DNA of 64,000 bases, taken from the NCBI RefSeq assembly GCF_021922925.1, contig NZ_CP040786.1, positions 1,550,001 through 1,614,000 of the forward strand. The letters run 5' to 3'. The notes beneath the pieces were generated by a model, which did not search any database, was not told the DNA's origin, and worked only from the letters and a program-made list of their open reading frames with translations. This DNA comes from Clavibacter phaseoli (GTDB lineage: Bacteria > Actinomycetota > Actinomycetes > Actinomycetales > Microbacteriaceae). Positions 1 to 8,182 of the stretch are shown one piece after another. Within the stretch, counting starts at the first letter, position 1. The number at the start of each line of letters is the position of its first letter. Position numbers and translations under genes: made by a program.

Positions 1-408
1 CAGGGCCGGGAGGAGCGCGGAGCCGGCGCGCCCCTCGTGCGTGAAGGCGTCCCAGGCGACGTGGCTCAGCACGCCGAGGAGGAGCGCGGCGAGCGCGAGG
101 AGCGCGCCGCGCGTCGTGGTCCGCGGTCGCGCGGCCCACGCGGCGGGCAGCCGGGCGGCGATCGTCCGGGGCAGGAGGATCCCCGCGGCCGGGCGGAGCA
201 GCAGCATCCAGACCGCCAGCAGCACGGCCGCTGCGGGCAGGGCCGTCACGAGGAGGCTCGGGAACGCGTGCGTGTCGGCGTAGGAGAGGCCGCCGGGCAG
301 GAACAGCGGCACGTCCGGGGCCATCGCGCCCGCCGCGACGGCCGCCGCCGGCAGCGGGCCGCGCACCGCCGGCAGGGCGACGACGGCGTGGCTGACGGTG
401 AAGGGCAC
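1..408 (-). CDS. DUF4184 family membrane protein (partial, C-terminus outside window)
   Basis: The visible 136 codons begin with a GTG at 406-408 and read VPFTVSHAVVALP, the typical opening of DUF4184 proteins. Next comes an APDVPLF motif, then hydrophobic segments and a conserved SHVAWDAFTHEG stretch near the cut end. An AGGA ribosome site lies 6 nt upstream of the GTG, which is why I chose this start. The family is a multi-pass membrane protein of unknown biochemical function. The C-terminus lies beyond position 1. It is divergent from the deaD-type helicase gene. Confidence 0.8.
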   Translation of the reverse strand, partial: MPFTVSHAVVALPAVRGPLPAAAVAAGAMAPDVPLFLPGGLSYADTHAFPSLLVTALPAAAVLLAVWMLLLRPAAGILLPRTIAARLPAAWAARPRTTTRGALLALAALLLGVLSHVAWDAFTHEGRAGSALLPAL

Positions 409-463
409 GGCCCATCCTGACGCGAACGCGCCCGCCGTGGGGCCCGGGGCGCCCCCGACCCCC

Positions 464-469
464 TACCGT
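464..469 (+). promoter_or_regulatory. -10 element TACCGT, leaderless start of deaD
   Basis: TACCGT ends 6 nt before the ATG at 476, so transcription would begin at the start codon. I see no clear -35 box. Confidence 0.6.
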
Positions 470-475
470 TGAGGC

Positions 476-2236
476 ATGAGCACTGACGACACCGCATCCA
501 CCCCCGACGCGGACGCCGCCCCCCGCACGACCTTCAGCGACCTCGGTCTCTCCGACCAGGTGCTCAAGGCACTCAAGGACGTGGGCTACGAGACGCCCTC
601 CGCGATCCAGGCCGCCACGATCCCCTCCCTGCTGTCCGGCCGCGACGTCCTCGGCGTCGCCCAGACCGGCACCGGCAAGACGGCCGCGTTCGCGCTGCCG
701 ATCCTCTCCAACCTCGACGTGTCCCAGAAGACCCCGCAGGCCCTCGTGCTCGCGCCCACCCGCGAGCTCGCGCTCCAGGTGTGCGAGGCGTTCGAGCGCT
801 ACGCGTCCGGCATGCGCGGCGTGCACGTGCTGCCCGTCTACGGCGGCCAGGGCTACGGCGTGCAGCTGTCGGCGCTCCGCCGCGGCGTGCACGTGGTCGT
901 CGGCACCCCCGGCCGGATCATGGACCACCTCGACAAGGGCACCCTCGACCTCTCGCAGCTGAAGTTCCTCGTGCTCGACGAGGCCGACGAGATGCTCAAG
1001 ATGGGCTTCGCGGAGGACGTGGAGACGATCCTCGCGGACACCCCGAAGTCGAAGCAGATCGCGCTGTTCTCGGCGACGATGCCCGCGCAGATCCGCCGCA
1101 TCTCGGGCAAGTACCTGCAGGACCCCGAGGAGATCACGGTCAAGAACAAGACCACGACCTCCGCGAACACCACGCAGCGGTACCTGATGGTGTCGTACCC
1201 GCAGAAGGTCGACGCCCTCACGCGCATCCTCGAGACCGAGAACTTCGAGGGCATGATCGTCTTCGTCCGCACGAAGAACGAGACGGAGACGCTCGCCGAG
1301 AAGCTGCGCGCCCGCGGGTACGCGGCGGCCGCCATCTCGGGCGACGTCGCGCAGGCGCAGCGCGAGCGCACGGTCGAGCAGCTGAAGTCCGGCAAGCTCG
1401 ACATCCTCGTGGCGACCGACGTCGCGGCCCGCGGGCTCGACGTCGACCGGATCAGCCACGTCGTCAACTACGACATCCCCATCGACACCGAGTCGTACGT
1501 GCACCGCATCGGCCGCACGGGTCGCGCAGGACGCAGCGGCGCGGCGATCAGCTTCGTCACGCCGCGCGAGCGCCGCCTGCTCACCGCCATCGAGCGGGCC
1601 ACGCGCCAGCCGCTGACCGAGATGCGCATGCCGAGCGCGGAGGACGTGAACGTCACGCGCCTCACGCGCTTCGACGACGCCATCACATCGGCGCTGCAGG
1701 ACCGCGAGCGCCTCGACGCGTTCCGCGACATCGTGGGCCACTACGTGAACCACCACGACGTCGTCGAGTCCGACGTGGCCGCCGCGCTCGCGATCGTGGC
1801 GCAGGGCGACACCCCGCTCCTCCTCTCGGCCGACGACCTCCGCCCGCCGCGCGTCGAGCGCGAGCGCCGGGACGACCGCCCGGGCCGCGACGGCGACGAC
1901 CGCGGCGAGCGTCGCGCCCGTCCCGCGCGCGGCAGCGGGAACATGGCGACGTACCGCATCGACGTCGGCCGCCGCCACCGCGTCGAGCCGCGCCAGATCG
2001 TGGGCGCGCTCGCCAACGAGGGCGGCTTCAGCCGCGAGGACTTCGGCCACATCGACATCCGCCCCGACTTCTCGCTCGTCGAGCTGCCGGCAGGGCTCGC
2101 GCAGGACAAGCTCGACAAGCTCGCCAGCACGGTCATCAACGGCCGGCCGATCGACATCCGCCCCGACCGCGGCGGCCCCCGTGCCGCCGAGCGCGGCGCG
2201 GCCCCGGAGCGTCGCGGGCGGAAGCCCCGCGACTGA
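476..2236 (+). CDS. deaD: DEAD-box ATP-dependent RNA helicase (DeaD/CsdA type) with DbpA-like RNA-binding domain
   Basis: 586 aa. Unwinds structured RNA with ATP, as in ribosome assembly and cold adaptation. Visible motifs are the Q-motif region (residues 20-45), AQTGTGKT (62-69), PTREL, TPGR, DEAD (168-171), SAT (199-201) and HRIGRTGR (343-350). An Arg/Asp-rich linker (about 456-488) leads to a C-terminal DbpA-type RNA-recognition fold from about residue 490 (MATYRIDVGRRHRVEP). That domain separates it from the second DEAD-box gene at 39294, which lacks it. The start is fixed by the leaderless promoter just upstream. It stands alone, followed by a duplicated hairpin. Confidence 0.95.
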   Translation: MSTDDTASTPDADAAPRTTFSDLGLSDQVLKALKDVGYETPSAIQAATIPSLLSGRDVLGVAQTGTGKTAAFALPILSNLDVSQKTPQALVLAPTRELALQVCEAFERYASGMRGVHVLPVYGGQGYGVQLSALRRGVHVVVGTPGRIMDHLDKGTLDLSQLKFLVLDEADEMLKMGFAEDVETILADTPKSKQIALFSATMPAQIRRISGKYLQDPEEITVKNKTTTSANTTQRYLMVSYPQKVDALTRILETENFEGMIVFVRTKNETETLAEKLRARGYAAAAISGDVAQAQRERTVEQLKSGKLDILVATDVAARGLDVDRISHVVNYDIPIDTESYVHRIGRTGRAGRSGAAISFVTPRERRLLTAIERATRQPLTEMRMPSAEDVNVTRLTRFDDAITSALQDRERLDAFRDIVGHYVNHHDVVESDVAAALAIVAQGDTPLLLSADDLRPPRVERERRDDRPGRDGDDRGERRARPARGSGNMATYRIDVGRRHRVEPRQIVGALANEGGFSREDFGHIDIRPDFSLVELPAGLAQDKLDKLASTVINGRPIDIRPDRGGPRAAERGAAPERRGRKPRD

Positions 2237-2259
2237 CCCGCTGATCGCCGCGACGGCCC

Positions 2260-2304
2260 GTCGCCTCCTCGGAGGCGGCGGCCGTCGCCTCCTCGGAGGC
2301 GGCG
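2260..2304 (+). repeat. Two tandem copies of a palindromic 21-nt element (period 24), likely terminator
   Basis: The 21-nt sequence starting GTCGCCTCCTCGGAGGCGG occurs at 2260-2280 and again at 2284-2304. Each copy holds the palindrome CGCCTCC-TC-GGAGGCG. Because it sits directly after the deaD stop it probably acts as a double hairpin terminator, although no T-run follows. Confidence 0.55.
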
Positions 2305-2347
2305 GGCCGTCATCGCGTCCGGCCGCGGAAGGCGGGCGCCCGGCCGG

Positions 2348-2353
2348 TAGCGT
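2348..2353 (+). promoter_or_regulatory. -10 element TAGCGT, leaderless start of the GNAT gene
   Basis: TAGCGT ends 6 nt before the ATG at 2360, in the same geometry as deaD. Confidence 0.6.
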
Positions 2354-2359
2354 GGCCCG

Positions 2360-2926
2360 ATGGATCCCGTGACCCTCCGCACCGCGCGCCTCGCCCTCCG
2401 CCCGCCCGCGCTCGACGACGTCGACGCGATCCACGTCGCGTGCCAGGACCCGGCGATCCAGCGCTACGTGCCCGTCCCCGTGCCGTACGCGCGCGAGGAC
2501 GCGGTCTCCTACGTCGCGGGCTTCTGCGCCGACGGCTGGGCATCGGGCGAGCGCCTCACCTGGGCCGTGCTCGAGGGCGGCGGGCTCGTGGGCACGGTCG
2601 GGCTGCACGACATCGCGGACGGCGCCGCGGAGATCGGGTACTGGCTCGCGCCGGGCGCGCGCGGTCGCGGGATCATGCGCGAGGCGGCCGCGGCGGTCGT
2701 CGACCACGGGTTCGACGCCGCGACCGGGCTTGGCCTCGCCCGGATCGGCTGGCGCGCGTACGCGGGGAACGCGGGATCCGCCGCCGTCGCCCGCGCGCTC
2801 GGCTTCCGCTTCGAGGGGATCGCCCGCCTCGGCGCGGCGGGACGCGGCAGCCGCGAGGACGACTGGCTCGCCGGCCTCCTCGCGACCGACGACCGGACGC
2901 CGCGGCCGTGGCCGGTGCTCGCGTGA
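2360..2926 (+). CDS. GNAT family N-acetyltransferase (RimJ/RimL-like)
   Basis: 188 aa. Predicted to transfer acetyl from acetyl-CoA to an amine; the substrate cannot be read from the sequence. The opening (VTLRTARLALRPPALDDVDAI) is typical of the RimJ/RimL-like GNAT_3 group. The acetyl-CoA loop region reads [18 protein letters not shown] (about residues 93-110), and NAGSAAVARALGFRFEG follows as the family's conserved Asn-x-x-S-x-x-x-x-x-x-x-GF block. The start is supported by the -10 element 6 nt upstream. It is convergent with the SDR gene, with only 13 nt between the stops. Confidence 0.88.
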   Translation: MDPVTLRTARLALRPPALDDVDAIHVACQDPAIQRYVPVPVPYAREDAVSYVAGFCADGWASGERLTWAVLEGGGLVGTVGLHDIADGAAEIGYWLAPGARGRGIMREAAAAVVDHGFDAATGLGLARIGWRAYAGNAGSAAVARALGFRFEGIARLGAAGRGSREDDWLAGLLATDDRTPRPWPVLA

Positions 2927-2939
2927 CAGGCGGCGCCGA

Positions 2940-3680
2940 TCACCGCCCCGGCAGCATCGACAGCGCGGCCGAGCGGCGCTCCAGCAGCTCGGCGTAGGTG
3001 CCGTCGCGCTCCGCGTGCCGCAGGTGGCGGGCGCCCTCCACGACGACCTCCCGCGGCGTCGGCTCCGCGGTGATCAGCGCGACCACCTCGTCGAGGAAGG
3101 CGTCCAGCGGGAGCGCGGCCGGGTTCACCCGCTCCTGCCCCGCGGTAGCGACCGCCGGCGGGATCAGCTCGGTGACGCCGACGCCCGTCCCGGCGAGCTG
3201 CGCGCGCAGGGCCTCCGTGTACGCGTGGACCCCCGCCTTCGACGCCCCGTAGGACGGCATGGGCGGGAACGGCAGGAAGGCGATGCCCGACGACACGGTC
3301 ACGACGTCGCCGCTCCCCCGCCCCACCAGATGCGGCGTGAAGGCATCGACGACGCGGATCGTGCCGAGGAGGTTCACCTGGATCGTCGTCTCCGTCGCGG
3401 CGAAGTGCGCGGGATCACGCAGGTCCTCGATCAGGAGCACGCCCGCCATCGTGACGACGAGGTCGAGCCCGGGGTGCGCGGCGAGGACCTCGTCGCGGGC
3501 GCGGAGGACGGAGTCGGGGTCGGTGACGTCGATCCGCACCGTCGCGAGCCCGTCGACCTCGTCCGCGGTGCGTCCCCCCACGATCACGGTGCTGCCGGCG
3601 TCGGCGAGGCGCTGGGCGAGGCCGAGCCCGATGCCGGTGGTGCCGCCGACGATGAGGGCGGTGCGGTGCGCGATGTCCAT
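2940..3680 (-). CDS. SDR family NAD(P)-dependent oxidoreductase (DltE-like)
   Basis: 246 aa, a normal length for a classical short-chain dehydrogenase. The N-terminal cofactor loop GGTTGIGLG (about residues 12-20), the VTVSSG serine region and the YGASK catalytic Tyr-x-x-x-Lys are all present. NLLGT matches the family Asn. The pattern of SPxM-like and PAV motifs resembles DltE/YvaG-type SDRs. A GGGAG site 5 nt before the ATG supports the start. It is divergent from an XRE/MmyB-type regulator. That pairing is common in actinobacteria and suggests the regulator controls this gene. The substrate is unknown. Confidence 0.88.
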   Translation of the reverse strand: MDIAHRTALIVGGTTGIGLGLAQRLADAGSTVIVGGRTADEVDGLATVRIDVTDPDSVLRARDEVLAAHPGLDLVVTMAGVLLIEDLRDPAHFAATETTIQVNLLGTIRVVDAFTPHLVGRGSGDVVTVSSGIAFLPFPPMPSYGASKAGVHAYTEALRAQLAGTGVGVTELIPPAVATAGQERVNPAALPLDAFLDEVVALITAEPTPREVVVEGARHLRHAERDGTYAELLERRSAALSMLPGR

Positions 3681-3799
3681 GGTTTCTCCCTGTGGTCCGG
3701 TGGTGGGTGCCCGTCGAGGTTCGCGCGCACGCGGATCGGGCGGCAGGTCCCCCCTGATCCGGGGAGCGGCGGGGCCCCTCTCCGGCGCGGCGCGCGGGA

Positions 3800-3805
3800 T
3801 AGCGT
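3800..3805 (+). promoter_or_regulatory. -10 element TAGCGT, leaderless start of the XRE/MmyB regulator
   Basis: TAGCGT ends 6 nt before the GTG at 3812 and decides in favour of that start. Confidence 0.6.
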
Positions 3806-3811
3806 CGACCC

Positions 3812-4669
3812 GTGGACACGACGACCGCCGACGGGGACGGCCCGGCGAACCGCCTGGGCGCGTACCTCCGCGCGCGGCGCGGCCTCGTGTCCCCCGAGCG
3901 GGCCGGCATCCCCGCCGGCGCGCGGCGCCGAGTGACGGGCCTCCGTCGCGAGGAGGTCGCGATGCTCGCCGGGATCAGCCCCGACTACTACCTGCGGCTG
4001 GAGCGAGGCCGCGACCGCAATCCGTCGCCGCAGGTGCTCGGGGCCCTGGCGCGGGTGCTCCTGCTCGACGAGGTCGAGGCCGCGTACCTGGCCGAGCTGG
4101 GGGCGCCGGCGACGCGGATCCGCCGTGCCCGCCGGACCGAGAGCGTGCCCGCACGCCTGCACCACCTCCTGGCCGCGCTCGACGTGCCGGCCTTCGTGGA
4201 GGGCCGGGCGTTCGACGTGCTGGCGGCGAACCCCCTCGCCGCCGCGTTCTCGCCGCGGCTGCGCGTCGGCGAGAACCGCCTGCGGTCGCTCCTGCTGGAT
4301 CCCGAGGAACGCGCCTTCCACGACGACTGGGAGGGCGCGGTCGCGGGATTCGTCGCCATGGCCAGGCGATCCCTCGGCGACGACGTCGAGGATCCGCGCG
4401 CCGTCGAGCTGGTGGGCGAGCTGTCGCTCGCGAGCGCCCGCTTCCGCACGCTGTGGGCCCGGCAGGACGTGCGGCCGCTGGCGGGCGGGACCGCTGTCGT
4501 GCATCACCCGGTCGTCGGCACCATGCGCCTGCACCGGGAGAAGCTGCCCGTGGACGGGGTGGTGCTGGTCGCCTACTACGCGGACGCCGGCAGCGCCGAC
4601 GCCGACCGCCTGCGGCTGCTCTCGACGCTCACGGCCGGCGGCGCCGTCGACGCCTCGCGCCGCGGCTGA
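3812..4669 (+). CDS. XRE family regulator with MmyB-like ligand-binding domain
   Basis: 285 aa. A Cro/C1-type helix-turn-helix fills residues about 10-85, with the hallmark stretches GLRREEVAMLAGIS and YYLRLERGRD. The C-terminal half is an MmyB-type domain (about 105-275), including the LRVGENRLRSLLLDPEER and HDDWEGAVAGFVA regions. Related MmyB domains bind small hydrophobic ligands, so a ligand-responsive repressor of the divergent SDR gene is the likely role; this is inference from context. The GTG start is fixed by the -10 hexamer. The 3' end lies 25 nt from the next convergent gene. Confidence 0.9.
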   Translation: MDTTTADGDGPANRLGAYLRARRGLVSPERAGIPAGARRRVTGLRREEVAMLAGISPDYYLRLERGRDRNPSPQVLGALARVLLLDEVEAAYLAELGAPATRIRRARRTESVPARLHHLLAALDVPAFVEGRAFDVLAANPLAAAFSPRLRVGENRLRSLLLDPEERAFHDDWEGAVAGFVAMARRSLGDDVEDPRAVELVGELSLASARFRTLWARQDVRPLAGGTAVVHHPVVGTMRLHREKLPVDGVVLVAYYADAGSADADRLRLLSTLTAGGAVDASRRG

Positions 4670-4694
4670 CGCGCCCTCGCTCCCGCTCCCGCTC

Positions 4695-5489
4695 TCAGGG
4701 CGCCGGGACCGTCAGCGCCCACTCCCGGAACGCGACCAGGTCGGATCCCGTCAGCACCGCCTCGGGGCCCGCGGGCATGGGATCCGTGATGCGCAGGAAG
4801 GCGAGCGCGTCGCCCGGGAGCCCGACCAGGACCTCCCCCACGATCGAGTCCGGCGACGACGTGTCGACGCGCGTGAGGTAGACGGTCCGGCCCGAGGCGT
4901 CGGAGTCGTCGGAGTCCACCGACTCGGCGATGCCCGCCCTGCCGGTCACGAGCCGGTGCAGCTCGTCGACGCGGACGCGGGCCGCCACGCCGCCCGCCGC
5001 GAGGAGCACGCCGGTCTCGGTCGCGCCGCGCCGCCCGACCGGCACCTCGGCGATCGACGCCGTGAGACCGGCTCCCGACCACGGCCGGATGCTCGCGAGC
5101 GGCCGCGGCTGCCGCTCGCGCTGCCGCTCCTCCGCGCTCCGGCGCCACGGCCACTCGTCGCGGGAGAGGAACGACCCGGCGACGACGCCGAGCAGCCAGG
5201 GCGCCATCGCGCCTGGCATCGCCGAGATCCGCAGGGCGACGGCCAGCCCGACCACCAGCGCGATGAGCAGCCAGCGCAGGCCGGCCGGCTTCACGGCGTA
5301 GAGGAGCAGGCCCGCGGCGATCCCGCCGCCCGTGAGCCCGAGGAACGCCCACAGCGGGACGATCCCGTCGCGCAGCGAGACCGCCGCGGAGAAGGCGAGG
5401 ACGACGGCGATGATCGCGCCCGTGAGGATCATCGACCCCCGGCGCTCGCGGACGGTGCGGGGTGCGCGGGACGGCTTCGGCGCGGACAT
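4695..5489 (-). CDS. Membrane protein of unknown function
   Basis: 264 aa from an ATG with an AGAGGAG site 4 nt upstream. The same frame stays open far upstream, but only as antisense to the esterase. Hydrophobic segments appear at about residues 20-40, 47-63 and 68-110. After these comes a charged SRDEWPWRRSAEERQRER cytoplasmic stretch and a C-terminal soluble domain of about 130 residues rich in Val, Asp and Thr. I recognise no family. The Asp/Ser run (SVDSDDSDASG) near residue 195 is low complexity. It lies downstream of the esterase on the same strand, separated by 137 nt. Confidence 0.75.
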   Translation of the reverse strand: MSAPKPSRAPRTVRERRGSMILTGAIIAVVLAFSAAVSLRDGIVPLWAFLGLTGGGIAAGLLLYAVKPAGLRWLLIALVVGLAVALRISAMPGAMAPWLLGVVAGSFLSRDEWPWRRSAEERQRERQPRPLASIRPWSGAGLTASIAEVPVGRRGATETGVLLAAGGVAARVRVDELHRLVTGRAGIAESVDSDDSDASGRTVYLTRVDTSSPDSIVGEVLVGLPGDALAFLRITDPMPAGPEAVLTGSDLVAFREWALTVPAP

Positions 5490-5626
5490 GGGCTCCTCTG
5501 GGGCGGCGGCACGGACGGCGTCCGGATGCGGATCCGCCCAGCCTGCCGGACGCGACGACCCGCTTCGGTGCGCGCCGCGGCCCCCGAGAGGGTGGCGGGC
5601 GGCGCGGGAGCGCGCGTCCGCCCGCC

Positions 5627-6943
5627 TCAGCCGCGCACGCGCCGCAGCTCCAGCACGCCCGGGATCAGCTGCCTCGTCGGGATCCGCGCGCGCGCGAAGT
5701 CGCCCCACACCTGCCGCACGTGCCGGGCGTCGCGCTGGATCCCCTCCCAGTCGGCGCCCCCGAGGAGGCCAGCCCCGCGCCACGCCTCCGCGTCGCCGAA
5801 GAGCAGCGGCAGGTCCACGGTGTGCGCGGCGCCGAAGGGGCTGCCGGGCGCCGCCCAGCGGATCATGTAGCGGTGGGCCGTGCCGCCGGCGCGCGCATGA
5901 CGCCGGGCGAAGCGCCGACCCGGGACGCCGTAGACGATGCCCGTGACCGCGGCGACGGCCGCGCGACGCACGAGCGGCCCGACCACCGGGAGGCGCGTGA
6001 GGCGGGCCAGCCACGGGATCCCCGGCAGGAACAGCCGCGCCTCCTCGGCCGTGTTGCCGATGAGCACGTCCACGCGGGGCGCGGCCGCGTCCCACGCCGC
6101 GTCGATCCCGGACTCGGGCGGCAGCGGCGCGTGCCCGTACTGCGTGCCGAACGGCATCGCCCCGAGCAGCCCGAACGGCGCGGCGGCGCGCTCGACCTCC
6201 GCCTGCCGGGCGAGCACCTCCTCCACGGGCATGTCCGCCGTGAGTCCGCGGGAGGCGCGCGCCATCGCGGCGGCCATGCGTCGTCGGCCCCGCGAGATGC
6301 CGAGCGGCGCGCTCTGCACGATCGCCCGGCGGAACAGGCCCGCGGCCTCGGGCACGGCCATGAGGTGCGCGACCGCATCGCCGCCCGCCGACTGCCCGAA
6401 CGCGGTGACGCGGTCCGGGTCCCCGCCGAACGCCCGGATGTTGCGCGCGACCCAGCGCAGCGCGGCCAGCTGGTCGAGGAGGCCGAGGTTCGCCGGCCGG
6501 TCGCGCCCGTCGCCGAGGTAGCCGAGGAGCCCGAGCCGGTAGGTGACCGTGACGACCACCACGCGCTGCTCGGCGACGAGGGCGGCGGGATCCATGATCG
6601 GCACGTCGCCCGCGCCCGACACGTACGAGCCGCCGTGGATCCAGACCATGACGGGCAGCGCGTCGTCGGGCCGCACGTCGCCCGGCATGGTGACGGAGAG
6701 GCGCAGGCAGTCCTCGTCGACGGCGAGGCCGGAGAAGCTCCCGAGCACGGCGTCGAGCTCCTCCATGGGCGGCTGCGGGCACGCGGGCGCCCACGTGGTG
6801 GCGTCGCGCGGCGCCGTCCAGTCCGGGTGCGGGGCGGGCGCGGCGAAGCGGGCGGCGGTCGCGTAGGGGATGCCGGTCGAGCGGACGACCTCGCCGTCCG
6901 CCCAGCCGACCACGGGGCCGCAGGGCGGCGAGAAGGCGCTCAT
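5627..6943 (-). CDS. Type-B carboxylesterase/lipase family protein
   Basis: 438 aa, somewhat shorter than the usual 480-520 of p-nitrobenzyl-esterase-like enzymes. The oxyanion loop HGGSYVSG lies near residues 103-110, and the nucleophile elbow GQSAGGDA places Ser at about 185. The VVTVTYRLGLLGYL and NLGLLDQLAALRWV blocks are typical of the family. It hydrolyses esters, but the physiological substrate is unknown. No signal peptide is seen, so it is probably cytoplasmic. It is divergent from a TetR regulator 77 nt away, which probably controls it. A TAACGT -10 lies 7 nt before the ATG. Confidence 0.9.
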   Translation of the reverse strand: MSAFSPPCGPVVGWADGEVVRSTGIPYATAARFAAPAPHPDWTAPRDATTWAPACPQPPMEELDAVLGSFSGLAVDEDCLRLSVTMPGDVRPDDALPVMVWIHGGSYVSGAGDVPIMDPAALVAEQRVVVVTVTYRLGLLGYLGDGRDRPANLGLLDQLAALRWVARNIRAFGGDPDRVTAFGQSAGGDAVAHLMAVPEAAGLFRRAIVQSAPLGISRGRRRMAAAMARASRGLTADMPVEEVLARQAEVERAAAPFGLLGAMPFGTQYGHAPLPPESGIDAAWDAAAPRVDVLIGNTAEEARLFLPGIPWLARLTRLPVVGPLVRRAAVAAVTGIVYGVPGRRFARRHARAGGTAHRYMIRWAAPGSPFGAAHTVDLPLLFGDAEAWRGAGLLGGADWEGIQRDARHVRQVWGDFARARIPTRQLIPGVLELRRVRG

Positions 6944-6950
6944 TCGATCG

Positions 6951-6956
6951 ACGTTA
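6951..6956 (-). promoter_or_regulatory. -10 element TAACGT upstream of the esterase
   Basis: Seven nt separate this hexamer from the ATG at 6943, so the mRNA is leaderless or nearly so. Confidence 0.5.
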
Positions 6957-7008
6957 CCGTTCGGGAGGCGTTCGCCGGGAGGCCCGGGAGCACGACGGAC
7001 CCCGGTGC

Positions 7009-7014
7009 TACCGT
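7009..7014 (+). promoter_or_regulatory. -10 element TACCGT, leaderless start of the TetR gene
   Basis: TACCGT ends 6 nt before the ATG at 7021. Confidence 0.6.
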
Positions 7015-7020
7015 GACGCC

Positions 7021-7647
7021 ATGCCCCGCCTGATCGACCACGCCCGACGCGAGGACGAGCTCGCGGAGGCGGTCTGGCGGGTCATCCGGCGCGAGGGCGC
7101 CAGCGGCGTCTCGGTCCGCACGGTCGCCGCCGAGGCGGGCCTCTCGACCGGATCCCTGCGCCACAGCTTCCCCAGTCGCATCGACCTCGTGGCGCACGCC
7201 ACCGCGCTCGTCGCGCGGCGCATCGAAGGCCGCGTCCGGGCGCGGCGGACGGACCCGGATGCCCGACGCCGGGCCGTGCGGATCCTCGCGGAGCACCTGC
7301 CGCTCGACGACGCGCGCCGCGCCGAGGCGGAGGTCTCGGCGGCGCTCCTCGCGGACGCGGCCTCGCACCCGCGGCTGCGCGAGGTGCGCGCGACCGCGCA
7401 CGCGGCGGCGCGCGAGACGTGCCTCGAGCAGCTCGCGCAGCTGCGCGCGGCGGGCCTGCTGCGGCCCGACGCGCATCCCGACGCCGAGGCCGACCACCTG
7501 CAGGCGCTCCTCGCGGGACTCGCGCTGCAGCTGCTGGTGGAGGACCCGGATCCGGCCCGCAGCGCCCGCGCGCTCGGCGTGCTCGAGCGGCACGTGGACG
7601 CGCTCGTCGCGCGCCGGGTCGACCGGCGCGCGTCCGTCGACGCCTAG
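7021..7647 (+). CDS. TetR family transcriptional regulator
   Basis: 208 aa. The N-terminal helix-turn-helix spans residues about 10-55, with VRTVAAEAGLSTGSLRHSF as recognition region. The rest is helical, Ala/Arg/Glu-rich and resembles the TetR C-terminal ligand domain of BetI-like proteins. It is divergent from the carboxylesterase and likely represses it. Its stop shares bases with the convergent phosphatase-like gene: the palindrome CTAG at 7644-7647 provides TAG on both strands. Confidence 0.88.
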   Translation: MPRLIDHARREDELAEAVWRVIRREGASGVSVRTVAAEAGLSTGSLRHSFPSRIDLVAHATALVARRIEGRVRARRTDPDARRRAVRILAEHLPLDDARRAEAEVSAALLADAASHPRLREVRATAHAAARETCLEQLAQLRAAGLLRPDAHPDAEADHLQALLAGLALQLLVEDPDPARSARALGVLERHVDALVARRVDRRASVDA

Positions 7648-8075
7648 CCCGCGACCGGCGCTCCCCCGCCGAGCCGGGCGCGCAGCTCCTCGACGCGCGC
7701 GCGGATGTCGTCGCGCACGAGCCGCATCCGCTCCATGCCGTCGATGCCGCGCTCGCTGGGCTCGTCCGTGATCCACGTCTCGACCGCGACGTCCTGGTCG
7801 CCGTCCACGTGCGCCTCCGCGCCGAGCACGACCACGAGGTCGGCCTCGCGCACCATGTCGTCGGTGAGCGGCTTCGGGCGCTCGCCCGCCACGTCGATGC
7901 CGAGCTCGGCGAGCGACTCGACCGCGAGCGCGTTGAGCGAGGTGCCGGGATCCGTCCCCGCGGACGTCACGCCCACGGCGTCGCCCGCCGCGTGGCGCAT
8001 GAGGGCCGCCGCGAGCTGGGACTTGCCGCCGTTGCGGGCGCAGACGAAGACGACGTGCGGGATGCGCTCGGCCAT
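7644..8075 (-). CDS. Low-molecular-weight phosphatase / ArsC-like protein with variant P-loop
   Basis: 143 aa, starting at an ATG with GGAGG 4 nt upstream; an upstream extension of the frame to 8153 has no such site. The N-terminal strand VVFVC leads into a P-loop reading CARNGGKS (Cys12 to Ser19). Low-molecular-weight tyrosine phosphatases and arsenate-mycothiol transferases use CX5R(S/T), so the usual Arg is Lys here. The later segments (TSAGTDPG, ERPKPLTDDMV, ADLVVVLG, WITDEP) match the ArsC-like fold. It may act as an arsenate reductase using mycothiol, or as a phosphatase. It is divergent from the CmtR-like sensor, so metal or metalloid response is plausible. Confidence 0.78.
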   Translation of the reverse strand: MAERIPHVVFVCARNGGKSQLAAALMRHAAGDAVGVTSAGTDPGTSLNALAVESLAELGIDVAGERPKPLTDDMVREADLVVVLGAEAHVDGDQDVAVETWITDEPSERGIDGMERMRLVRDDIRARVEELRARLGGGAPVAG

Positions 8076-8153
8076 GGATCCTCCGGTCGGGTGGGCGCCC
8101 AGGGACGGGCGTCCCGACGATCCTCCCAGACCGACGCGGGCGCCCCTCGACAT

Positions 8154-8175
8154 CGGTACAGCGCAAGCTGTACCG
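8154..8175. promoter_or_regulatory. Perfect inverted repeat, probable CmtR-like operator
   Basis: CGGTACAGC (8154-8162), spacer GCAA, GCTGTACCG (8167-8175): nine perfect base pairs. It lies between the divergent phosphatase-like and ArsR-type genes and overlaps the -10 hexamer of the latter, the position expected of an autoregulatory repressor site. Confidence 0.75.
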
Positions 8176-8176
8176 T
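8171..8176 (+). promoter_or_regulatory. -10 element TACCGT inside the operator, leaderless start of cmtR-like gene
   Basis: TACCGT ends 6 nt before the GTG at 8183. Its first five bases belong to the right arm of the inverted repeat, so repressor binding would cover it. Confidence 0.6.
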
Positions 8177-8182
8177 CGATGC

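Noticed and set aside
4695..6794. A 699-codon frame joining the membrane protein to the esterase region
   Set aside because: The upstream part is Arg/Ala/Gly shadow of the esterase. The ATG at 5489 has a ribosome site and begins the only natural sequence.
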